A model generated the notes under the pieces. It searched no databases. It worked only from the letters and a program-made list of their open reading frames with translations, and was not told where the DNA came from. From contig JAZPXL010000057.1 of NCBI GenBank assembly GCA_045543615.1, forward strand, positions 24,817 through 88,816: a DNA stretch of 64,000 nucleotides, given 5' to 3'. This document shows positions 41,019 to 48,694 of the stretch, piece after piece. The position numbers were made by a program, and so were the translations under genes. Each line of letters starts with the position of its first letter. Within the stretch, counting starts at the first letter, position 1. This DNA is from CAG-390 sp045543615. Lineage in GTDB: Bacteria; Bacillota; Clostridia; Oscillospirales; CAG-272.

Positions 41019-43745
41019 TTAAGCTGAAAAGGATGTGTCCTCGCACTCAACCCCAATATTAGGACAGCCCGAGTTCCAATCGCTGCCGAAAGCTATCTCG
41101 TTCCATTGATAGCCCTTACCATTGAACAGAATTCTGTACAGATTCTCGCAACCGTAGAATGCCTCTGATGCAATCTCGGTAATATTGCCGTACATCTCAA
41201 CGCCACTGAGAGAGGTACAGTTTCTGAACGCTCCCATTCCAACATAGCTCAGGTATTCAGGGAGATAAATTTCGGTAATGTTGAAGCAATCAGCAAACGC
41301 ACTCTCGCCAATGCTATTGATATTTGCAGGCAAATCGAGCTTTTCAAGAGCACTGCAACCCCAGAATGCAACTGCACCGATATCCTCAAGAGACTGGGGA
41401 AAGTTAATGCTTGAAAGGCTCTCGCACCAAGCAAAAGCACCGGTCGAGATGGATGTTATACCATCAGGAAGCACGATAGTCTGAATATGCAAGCAATCAC
41501 GGAAAGCATCGCTTGCAACGCTGTTTCCACTATTGAGTTTGACCTCAACCAAGCTCTCGGGAATATAATCAACGCTGACGCTTTGACCCCAAGGGGTGAA
41601 GGAGTACGAAAGGTGGAAGTCGCTGTTGCCGTCTCCCGTAAACGGAATTTCGAGAGTAACAAGCGAATCTGCACCGTAGAATGCTCCACCGTCAATGTAA
41701 GTTGTCTTATTGGAAATCGAAATTTGATTGATATAAGCACATCCGAAGAATGAGTTTCTGCCAAGCTCACTTGCGTTTGTAATGTTTACGATCTTAAGCG
41801 AATTAGGCACATTCGTATTCACTGTGGGAGCACTATCACCGAACATATATCCAAGGAAAGAGTAATCGTCAACGGACGAATTAACAATAAAGGGAATTGA
41901 CAATCTATTCAGAGAGTTGCATCCATAGAACGCACCCTTCGCAATCGCAACAACATTGTCAGTTGCTTCGATTTCCTGGATATCCTGGCAATTCTTGAAG
42001 TAATACTCCTGAATAGCTCCTGTGTTGACAATTACATACTTAAGCGAGGACGGAACATTTGCGTTGTACTCAATTTCTCCACCGTTGGATGGGTAGTAAG
42101 CATTATTGTCATAGAAGAACTCACCGAACTTTTCTGCATAGTGTGTTGCCGGGAACTCAAATGTCTCAATTGAATAACAACCAACAAACGCTCCACGGGA
42201 CTGATCCATATCAACGTCTCTGTCAATAATGACATTAATAAGTCCGTCGCAATTTGCAAAATCATTGGTTTTGAGAGATCCACCCGTCAGGCGTACCTTG
42301 TCGAGAGAATAAGGAACAGCGTATGCGTGCTCTTCTATGGAAGATGTTCCGAAGATTTCGCCAAAGTGACCGTAGCCATTTGTTCCGACAAATGGAATTG
42401 TAAGCTCAAGCAGATTTGAACAATTCTCGAAAGCAGCAAAGCCTATCTCAGTTACCGACTCGGGAATGGATACTGAGTTTAGATTCCCACAGTTCGCAAA
42501 AGCATTCATACCTATTCTCGAAACACCAAACTCAATTGTTAGGCTTTGGATGTTTGAATCTTTGAAAGCATAGTCGTCAATACCGTAGACCTTATTATCA
42601 TTAATAAACGCCGGGATTGTCAGATCCTTGATATCATCATTCTTTACGCCTGTGATATAAAGTCCTTCGCTGCGATCATCATATTCAAAGCGAACCTCAC
42701 CTTCAGGAGTGTTTCCACCGATAATTGCGCCAAAATCAAAGTCAAGTCCATCAAATACCATCGGGATGATAATAATTGCAAGGATAGCAGCGATAATTGA
42801 GATAATAATCTTTGCTTTTCTTCTCTTCTTGTCCTTTGCGTCCTCGATCTCACGCATAGCAACAACCTTGAGATAGTGAATTCTGTGGTCGCATTCGTCA
42901 AGCTTATCCTCAGAATCCTCATAATCAAGCATAGACTCGAATATTTCTTTTGCTTTCTTTACAGTCTCAATATCACGGGATCTTGCCATACCGCAAGCCT
43001 CCTCGTATTTCGACTGGCGTGCCGCCTCTTCTTCTTCTTTCAGCACACGCTCGTATTCAATGCGACAGGAGCGCAACAGCTCATCAGCGTTCTTGTAGCC
43101 CTCAATGCTCTCAAGCAAGCCGATAGCCTTTGAGATATTTGAACTCGTCTTTGAGGCAAGAAGACTGTTTGCCTTCTTGTATATCTCTTCATTCTTAACC
43201 TCAGCTGCCTTGTCACGACAAGCCTGTGCCTGTTCTGCAGAGTCCTTGTATGTACCAAGCTTTGCAAACATAGCAGCGGCCGCAAGAAAGTCGGCCTCAG
43301 TCTTCGCCTTCTTCATAGCAGAGGCTGCGCTGTTATACGCCGCCTTGTTCTTCTTCTCAGCCTCAGCTGCAGGATCGGGTGCAGGAGTTGAGGGCTTGGG
43401 AGCAGGAGGAGGCGTTGCCGGTCTTGACGGTGCAGGTGCAGGTGTTGGCGCAGGTGCAGGCGCAGGAGGAGGTGTGGGCGCAGGAGGAGGTGTTGGCGTG
43501 GGAGCAGGTGTTGTGCTCGACTCGCTTGACGTGCGTCCCGAAAGTGCCGACGCCAACGCTCTGGCGAGATCGTCGTCCACGGGCTTTGCAGGAGCAGGGG
43601 GTGGTGTGGGAGCAGGTGCTCCACTCTTGCCGCCTCTCAGGCTCTCAGGTACGTTCTCAAGTGCGTGACAGTGGGGGCAAACAACAATGTCGCCCGATGT
43701 CACGGTTATTTCTTTTTGACATTTGCTACACTTAAAAGATGCCAT
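41019..43745 (-). CDS. Membrane-anchored zinc-ribbon / leucine-rich repeat protein
   Basis: 908 aa. An N-terminal zinc ribbon (CSKC...CPHC, about 6-26) is followed by a Pro/Ala-rich linker (40-125), a charged helical region with TPR-like repeats (130-300), a basic 'KDKKRRK' and one transmembrane segment (about 308-330). The C-terminal ~570 residues are LRR_5 (BspA-like) repeats. There is no signal peptide, so an N-in topology is predicted: zinc ribbon and helices in the cytosol, LRRs outside. Function unknown; ligand sensing or surface display is inference. Own promoter. Confidence 0.85.
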   Translation of the reverse strand: MASFKCSKCQKEITVTSGDIVVCPHCHALENVPESLRGGKSGAPAPTPPPAPAKPVDDDLARALASALSGRTSSESSTTPAPTPTPPPAPTPPPAPAPAPTPAPAPSRPATPPPAPKPSTPAPDPAAEAEKKNKAAYNSAASAMKKAKTEADFLAAAAMFAKLGTYKDSAEQAQACRDKAAEVKNEEIYKKANSLLASKTSSNISKAIGLLESIEGYKNADELLRSCRIEYERVLKEEEEAARQSKYEEACGMARSRDIETVKKAKEIFESMLDYEDSEDKLDECDHRIHYLKVVAMREIEDAKDKKRRKAKIIISIIAAILAIIIIPMVFDGLDFDFGAIIGGNTPEGEVRFEYDDRSEGLYITGVKNDDIKDLTIPAFINDNKVYGIDDYAFKDSNIQSLTIEFGVSRIGMNAFANCGNLNSVSIPESVTEIGFAAFENCSNLLELTIPFVGTNGYGHFGEIFGTSSIEEHAYAVPYSLDKVRLTGGSLKTNDFANCDGLINVIIDRDVDMDQSRGAFVGCYSIETFEFPATHYAEKFGEFFYDNNAYYPSNGGEIEYNANVPSSLKYVIVNTGAIQEYYFKNCQDIQEIEATDNVVAIAKGAFYGCNSLNRLSIPFIVNSSVDDYSFLGYMFGDSAPTVNTNVPNSLKIVNITNASELGRNSFFGCAYINQISISNKTTYIDGGAFYGADSLVTLEIPFTGDGNSDFHLSYSFTPWGQSVSVDYIPESLVEVKLNSGNSVASDAFRDCLHIQTIVLPDGITSISTGAFAWCESLSSINFPQSLEDIGAVAFWGCSALEKLDLPANINSIGESAFADCFNITEIYLPEYLSYVGMGAFRNCTSLSGVEMYGNITEIASEAFYGCENLYRILFNGKGYQWNEIAFGSDWNSGCPNIGVECEDTSFSA

Positions 43746-43802
43746 TTCAGTTATCCTTAATCAATCTTTATTTTAAGTTTGCTGTAATTTATATATAAAT
43801 AT

Positions 43803-43832
43803 ATTGTACCACATTTCTCATCTGTATGTCAA
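43803..43832 (-). promoter_or_regulatory. Promoter for the zinc-ribbon LRR gene
   Basis: Minus strand TTGACA at 43832-43827, 18 bp, TACAAT at 43808-43803. Confidence 0.7.
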
Positions 43833-43927
43833 CACCAAAATGTACAAATAATAAATATTCTGACTCTAAGCTTAAAAATACAACACCCTGTTTCTTCAAG
43901 GCTTACCATTTTTCGTCAATTTGTATA

Positions 43928-43956
43928 TTGACAAATTATCTGTTTTTCTGTATACT
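43928..43956 (+). promoter_or_regulatory. Consensus promoter for the heterodimeric ABC exporter
   Basis: TTGACA at 43928-43933, 17 bp, TATACT at 43951-43956. Confidence 0.8.
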
Positions 43957-44029
43957 ATTATTTTAGTATGAAATTATATTATAATGAGAAAGTGTCGCTT
44001 GTTCGACGGAAAGGAGATTTAACCGAATA

Positions 44030-45769
44030 ATGTTCAAAAAACTCGTTTCTTGCATCAAGGGATATTGGACTCCCTCGATCATCACTCTCACATTCATTAT
44101 GGCTGAAGTCGGTATAGAGGTATTCATTCCCTTCATTACCGCCGACCTTGTAAACAGTATCAAAAACGGAGCTTTGATGAGTGAGATCCTATCCACCGGT
44201 GGACTGCTTATAGTTATGGCTATCCTCTCGCTTTGCTGTGGCGGTATTGCAGGCTACACCTGCGCTAAGGCATCTGCAGGATTTGCTAAAAACCTCAGAG
44301 GCTCACTTTTCCGTGCGGTGCAGTCATATTCATTTGAGAACATTGACAAATTTTCTACGGCTTCTCTGGTTACAAGACTTACAACAGACGTTTCCAATGC
44401 GCAAATGTCTTATATGATGATCATTCGTACAGCCATTCGCTCCCCACTTATGTTCATATTCTCCATTGTTATGGCGTACAGAATGGGAGGCGCGCTCGCT
44501 ACAACCTTCGTAGTAGTCATTCCCGTGCTGATTATCGGTCTTCTTGTCATCGCTCGCTTTGCTATGCCTGCATTCAAGAGAGTTTTCAAGAAGTACGATA
44601 GGCTCAACGAATCCATTGAAGAAAACGTCCGTGGTATGAGAGTTGTTAAGGGCTTTTCCCGTGAGGATCACGAAAAGGCTCGCTTTGGTGCTGCTGCCGA
44701 TGATATCAGAATTGACTTTACCAAGGCTGAGCGAATAGTTGCGCTCAACAACCCTCTTATGCAGATATGTCTCAACTTCAATATGATCTTCGTTCTCACA
44801 GTAGGATCATATATGATCATCACAGGCACAGGCGCACCTATTGACGTAGGTCAGCTTTCTGCTATGCTAACATACGGAATGCAGATACTGATGTCACTTA
44901 TGATGCTCTCTGCAATTTATGTAATGCTTACAATGTCGTCCGAGTCCTTTAAGCGTATAGGCGAGGTGCTTGGCGAGGTTCCTACGCTTAAAAGTCCTGA
45001 AAATGGACTTAAAGAAGTTTCCGATGGCTCAATCGACTTCGAGGACGTCAGCTTCAAATATTCTGCAAAGGCAGGCAGATACGCCCTGTCCGATATTACA
45101 CTGCACATCAAGTCAGGTATGACAGTTGGCGTTATCGGTGGCACAGGCTCAAGTAAATCAACGCTCGTCAGCCTCATTCCCCGTCTGTATGACACAACCG
45201 TTGGTACGGTAAAGGTCGGTGGTGTTGACGTCAAAGACTATGACCTTGTCACACTTCGTGACAGCGTCTCGATGGTGCTTCAGAAGAATCTTCTCTTCTC
45301 AGGTACTATAAAGGAAAATCTCCGTTGGGGTAACCCGAATGCAACCGACGAGGAGCTTATCGAGGCTTGCCGTCTTGCACAGGCACACGATTTTATCGAG
45401 TCATTCCCCGACGGCTATGATACCTTCATCGAGCAGGGTGGTACTAACGTATCAGGTGGACAGAAGCAGAGGCTCTGTATTGCAAGAGCACTTCTCAAAA
45501 AGCCCAAAATACTCATTCTCGATGACTCAACGAGTGCAGTTGATACTCGCACAGATGCGCTCATTCGCGAGGGCTTCCGTTCATTCATTCCCGAAACCAC
45601 AAAGATAATTATCGCTCAGCGTATCTCCTCTGTTATGGATGCAGACCTCATCGTTGTTCTTGACGGCGGTAAGATCAGCGCACTTGGCACACACGAAAAG
45701 CTTCTCGAAACAAGCGAGATCTACCGTGAGGTATACGAACAGCAGACAGGAGGTAAGAGTGATGAGTAA
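44030..45769 (+). CDS. ABC exporter half-transporter, degenerate-site subunit
   Basis: 579 aa: six-helix exporter membrane domain (about 1-310), then a nucleotide-binding domain. Walker A 'GGTGSSKSTLV', signature 'VSGGQKQR', Walker B 'ILILDDSTSAVD' with aspartate in place of the catalytic glutamate. That change marks the degenerate-site subunit of heterodimeric exporters (LmrC/BmrC type). The next gene overlaps its 3' end by eight bases and supplies the partner. AAAGGAG precedes ATG 44030. Multidrug or lipid/peptide export is likely; substrate unknown. Confidence 0.9.
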   Translation: MFKKLVSCIKGYWTPSIITLTFIMAEVGIEVFIPFITADLVNSIKNGALMSEILSTGGLLIVMAILSLCCGGIAGYTCAKASAGFAKNLRGSLFRAVQSYSFENIDKFSTASLVTRLTTDVSNAQMSYMMIIRTAIRSPLMFIFSIVMAYRMGGALATTFVVVIPVLIIGLLVIARFAMPAFKRVFKKYDRLNESIEENVRGMRVVKGFSREDHEKARFGAAADDIRIDFTKAERIVALNNPLMQICLNFNMIFVLTVGSYMIITGTGAPIDVGQLSAMLTYGMQILMSLMMLSAIYVMLTMSSESFKRIGEVLGEVPTLKSPENGLKEVSDGSIDFEDVSFKYSAKAGRYALSDITLHIKSGMTVGVIGGTGSSKSTLVSLIPRLYDTTVGTVKVGGVDVKDYDLVTLRDSVSMVLQKNLLFSGTIKENLRWGNPNATDEELIEACRLAQAHDFIESFPDGYDTFIEQGGTNVSGGQKQRLCIARALLKKPKILILDDSTSAVDTRTDALIREGFRSFIPETTKIIIAQRISSVMDADLIVVLDGGKISALGTHEKLLETSEIYREVYEQQTGGKSDE

Positions 45770-47741
45770 GAAACAAACACCTATGACTGACGACAGAATG
45801 GCGAGAGGAAGCAAGAAAGCTCCACCGAGAAAGATAAATTTCTCCACGCTCGGCCGTCTGCTTAAAATGCTCGTTTCGTTCTATCCCCGTCTCGTTCCAC
45901 TTACAGCGTTCTGTATTCTCTTCTCCTCAGCCTGTGCAACGATGCCGGCTCTCTTCATTCAGAAAGTAACGGCAATTATTGAGGAATTCCAGAACCGTGT
46001 AAAGCTCGGTGAGATTGCAACAGGTGCAGAAGCCTGGGCAGAATACAGCGCACAGATTATCCCACTTGTTGTTCTTCTTGGAGTGTTCTATCTCCTCTCC
46101 CTTGCATCCTCCACTCTCAACCATCAGCTCAACGCATATATCACCCAAGGCTTCCTCTCAAAAATGAGAAAGGCAATGTTCGACAAGATGCAGAGCCTGC
46201 CTATCAAATTCTTTGATACGCACAAGCACGGTGATATTATGAGCCACTACACCAACGATATCGACACACTCCGTCAGCTCATCTCACAGGCAATTCCCGT
46301 TATGCTTCAGGCAGGTGCTATCGTAGTTTTCGTTGTTTGCATAATGCTCTACTTCAGCGTATGGATGACACTCGTCCTCTTTGTCGGCGTTATCTTTATG
46401 ATTCTTGTATCCAAGAAGATCGGTGGTGGAAGTGCAAAATACTTCATCCGTCAACAGATGGCGATGGGACACACCGAGGGCTATGTTCAGGAAATGATGA
46501 ACGGTCAGAAGGTTGTTAAGGTCTTCTGCCACGAGGACGCAACCATAGAGGATTTTGATAAAATCAACGAGGAGCTGTATGAGGACAGCTATCGTGCGCA
46601 CGCATACGCAAACACAATGGGCCCGATAATCGCAAATATCGGCAATATTCTCTATGTTATCATCGCAACAGTCGGTGGCATCTTCCTTGTCACAGGCATC
46701 AAGAACTTCAGCATCTCCGGTATGGCATTCGGCATCAGTATTATTGTGCCGTTCCTCAATATGACAAAGCAGTTCACAGGTAACGTCAACCAGCTCTCCC
46801 AACAGTTCAACTCCATAGTAATGGGACTTGCGGGAGCAGGCAGAATCTTCGCTCTTATGGATGAAGAGCCCGAGGCTGACGATGGCTATGTAACACTTGT
46901 AAACGTCACAGAGGACGAAAACGGACAGCTTGTTGAGACTACTGCCCGTACAGGCAGATGGGCTTGGAAGCATCCTCACAGCGACGGAACGCTGACCTAC
47001 ACTCCCCTTATGGGAGACGTAAGACTTACAGAGGTTGACTTCTCCTACGTCGAGGGCAAGCAGGTGCTTTATGATGTAAGCGTCTACGCAGAGCCGGGCC
47101 AAAAGGTCGCATTCGTCGGCGCAACAGGCGCAGGAAAGACCACGATTACAAATCTTATCAACCGTTTCTACGATATAGAGGACGGAAAGATCAGGTATGA
47201 CGGCATCAATATCAACAAAATCAAGAAGGGTGACCTCCGTCGCTCACTTGGTATAGTTCTTCAGGAAACAAACCTCTTCACAGGTACTGTTATGGAGAAC
47301 ATCAGATACGGCAGACTTGACGCAACTGATGAGGAATGTATAGCTGCAGCAGCACTTGCAGGTGCCGATGACTTCATCACAAGACTTCCCGAGGGCTACA
47401 ACACAATGCTTACAGGCAACGGAGCAAATCTCTCGCAGGGTCAGAGACAGCTCATCGCAATAGCCCGTGCAGCAGTTGCAGATCCCCCCTGCCTCATTCT
47501 TGACGAGGCAACCTCCTCAATCGACACGAGAACGGAGGCAATCGTTCAGGCAGGTATGGATAAGCTGATGGAGGGACGAACAGTATTCGTCATCGCTCAC
47601 AGACTTTCTACAGTTCGCAATTCCGACGTTATAATGGTGCTTGACCACGGTCGCATCATTGAGCGTGGAAGCCACGAAAAGCTCATAGAAGAAAAAGGCA
47701 CTTATTACAGACTCTATACAGGAGCATTTGAGCTTGAATAA
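45762..47741 (+). CDS. ABC exporter half-transporter, catalytic-site subunit
   Basis: 659 aa from ATG 45762 (GGAGG eight bases upstream; overlaps the partner gene). The N-terminal ~45 residues are basic; a six-helix membrane domain and an NBD follow, with an insertion of about 45 residues before it ('TVEDENGQ...' region, about 385-430), usual for this subunit. Walker A 'GATGAGKTTI', variant signature 'LSQGQRQ', intact Walker B 'LILDEATSSID'. The mix of intact Walker B with LSQGQ signature fits a heterodimer with the preceding protein. Confidence 0.9.
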   Translation: MSKKQTPMTDDRMARGSKKAPPRKINFSTLGRLLKMLVSFYPRLVPLTAFCILFSSACATMPALFIQKVTAIIEEFQNRVKLGEIATGAEAWAEYSAQIIPLVVLLGVFYLLSLASSTLNHQLNAYITQGFLSKMRKAMFDKMQSLPIKFFDTHKHGDIMSHYTNDIDTLRQLISQAIPVMLQAGAIVVFVVCIMLYFSVWMTLVLFVGVIFMILVSKKIGGGSAKYFIRQQMAMGHTEGYVQEMMNGQKVVKVFCHEDATIEDFDKINEELYEDSYRAHAYANTMGPIIANIGNILYVIIATVGGIFLVTGIKNFSISGMAFGISIIVPFLNMTKQFTGNVNQLSQQFNSIVMGLAGAGRIFALMDEEPEADDGYVTLVNVTEDENGQLVETTARTGRWAWKHPHSDGTLTYTPLMGDVRLTEVDFSYVEGKQVLYDVSVYAEPGQKVAFVGATGAGKTTITNLINRFYDIEDGKIRYDGININKIKKGDLRRSLGIVLQETNLFTGTVMENIRYGRLDATDEECIAAAALAGADDFITRLPEGYNTMLTGNGANLSQGQRQLIAIARAAVADPPCLILDEATSSIDTRTEAIVQAGMDKLMEGRTVFVIAHRLSTVRNSDVIMVLDHGRIIERGSHEKLIEEKGTYYRLYTGAFELE

Positions 47742-47745
47742 AAAC

Positions 47746-47777
47746 AAAGGGACTGATTATTCAGTCCCTTTCTTTTT
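47746..47777. terminator. Terminator of the ABC exporter operon
   Basis: AAAGGGACTGA-TTAT-TCAGTCCCTTT followed by CTTTTT on the plus strand. The stop codon of the convergent TauE-like gene lies in the loop. Confidence 0.8.
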
Positions 47778-48134
47778 CCCAAATGCGCCTATGGTTTTTA
47801 TAAGTGCAGGCACACCTCCCAAAAGAAGCATCGCACCAAAGCCAACTCGAAGTACATCGGGTGGTAGGCGTGACGCCACGGATGCACCGATAATTGAGCC
47901 GACAGCACCACCCAGGCTCAGCGGCAGAACAACACGTGGATCAATATTCCTTATCCTGATATTAACTGCAGTTGATGAGGCTGAGGAGAAAAGAAAGAAC
48001 AAAAGGTTGATTCCCTGTGCGACAAGCTGACCAATCCCTCTGAATTGAGTCAGAAATACAACTAAAAGCCCTCCACTACCAACGCCAAGACCCGACAAAA
48101 CGGCAACACCCAAGCTAACTAAAAAATCCAACAT
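47757..48134 (-). CDS. TauE/SafE-family permease, C-terminal half protein
   Basis: 125 aa, four hydrophobic segments with the family's glycine-rich start 'FLVSLGVAVLSGLGVGSGGLLVVFLT' and 'LPLSLGGAVGSIIGASVASRLPP...LRVGFGAMLLLGG'. TauE/SafE proteins of about 250 aa have two such halves; here they are separate genes. ATG 48134 has GAGGTG upstream, giving an eight-base gap from the first half. Predicted sulfonate/sulfite- or other anion-type exporter, substrate unknown. Confidence 0.85.
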   Translation of the reverse strand: MLDFLVSLGVAVLSGLGVGSGGLLVVFLTQFRGIGQLVAQGINLLFFLFSSASSTAVNIRIRNIDPRVVLPLSLGGAVGSIIGASVASRLPPDVLRVGFGAMLLLGGVPALIKTIGAFGKKKGTE

Positions 48135-48142
48135 CCCACACC

Positions 48143-48553
48143 TCAAAACAGCATATTTATGCCCGAGAAGACAACAAGAGCTGAAAATACAAGTCGCAAA
48201 AGCCTTGTGTCGATCACATTCAAAAGAAGAGCACCACCAACTCCACCGACCACGGCGGGCAGAAAAATCGGTGCAATATCAAATTCTATCATACTTCCTT
48301 TAATAATATACGCAAAAGTGGATACTACGGAAAGGGGAAGCATCGTCGCAAGTGCCGTTGCAAACACGTCCTTCTCATCACTCTCCGCTCCGACGATCTT
48401 GCCGATGAAACGAACAAGCAGAATGCCACCACCGGCTCCAAGCAGACCGTTTATCAGCCCTGAAAGGACTCCCAAGATGCTAAGCGATACTTTCTTATGC
48501 TTTCTGAGACAAGACAAAAAAGTTTTTTCAATTTCTACCTTTTTCTTTTCCAA
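48143..48553 (-). CDS. TauE/SafE-family permease, N-terminal half protein
   Basis: 136 aa, four hydrophobic segments, 'LSGLINGLLGAGGGILLVRFIGKI' and 'ATMLPLSVVSTFAYIIKG...LPAVVGGVGGALLLNVI'. The start is uncertain: GTG 48568 has no ribosome site, whereas TTG 48553 has GGAG nine bases upstream and is preferred. It forms a two-gene unit with the other half and is divergent from ftsK. Confidence 0.83.
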   Translation of the reverse strand: MEKKKVEIEKTFLSCLRKHKKVSLSILGVLSGLINGLLGAGGGILLVRFIGKIVGAESDEKDVFATALATMLPLSVVSTFAYIIKGSMIEFDIAPIFLPAVVGGVGGALLLNVIDTRLLRLVFSALVVFSGINMLF

Positions 48554-48568
48554 AATATTATTCTCCAC

Positions 48569-48597
48569 TTGTTTTTTATCTGATTTCGTGTTATAAT
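48569..48597 (+). promoter_or_regulatory. Possible promoter for ftsK/spoIIIE
   Basis: TTGTTT at 48569-48574, 17 bp, TATAAT at 48592-48597; the -35 is weak. Confidence 0.5.
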
Positions 48598-48694
48598 TAT
48601 ATTTGGTATTTTATACAGAGACGTTATCTTTATTTACAAAGAATTATTTCCATATATCAGTGTTTAATACACAAAAGCAAAAAGGAGAACTACC

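Noticed and set aside
45133..45170. Walker A 'GSSKS' in the ABC exporter read as a disabling mutation
   Set aside because: The GSSKS variant keeps the lysine and serine and is, to my knowledge, common in this exporter subfamily; the real degenerate feature is the Walker B aspartate.
46284..47102. 272-codon minus-strand open frame
   Set aside because: Lies wholly opposite the ABC exporter gene, whose motifs are intact; cysteine/histidine-rich shadow composition.
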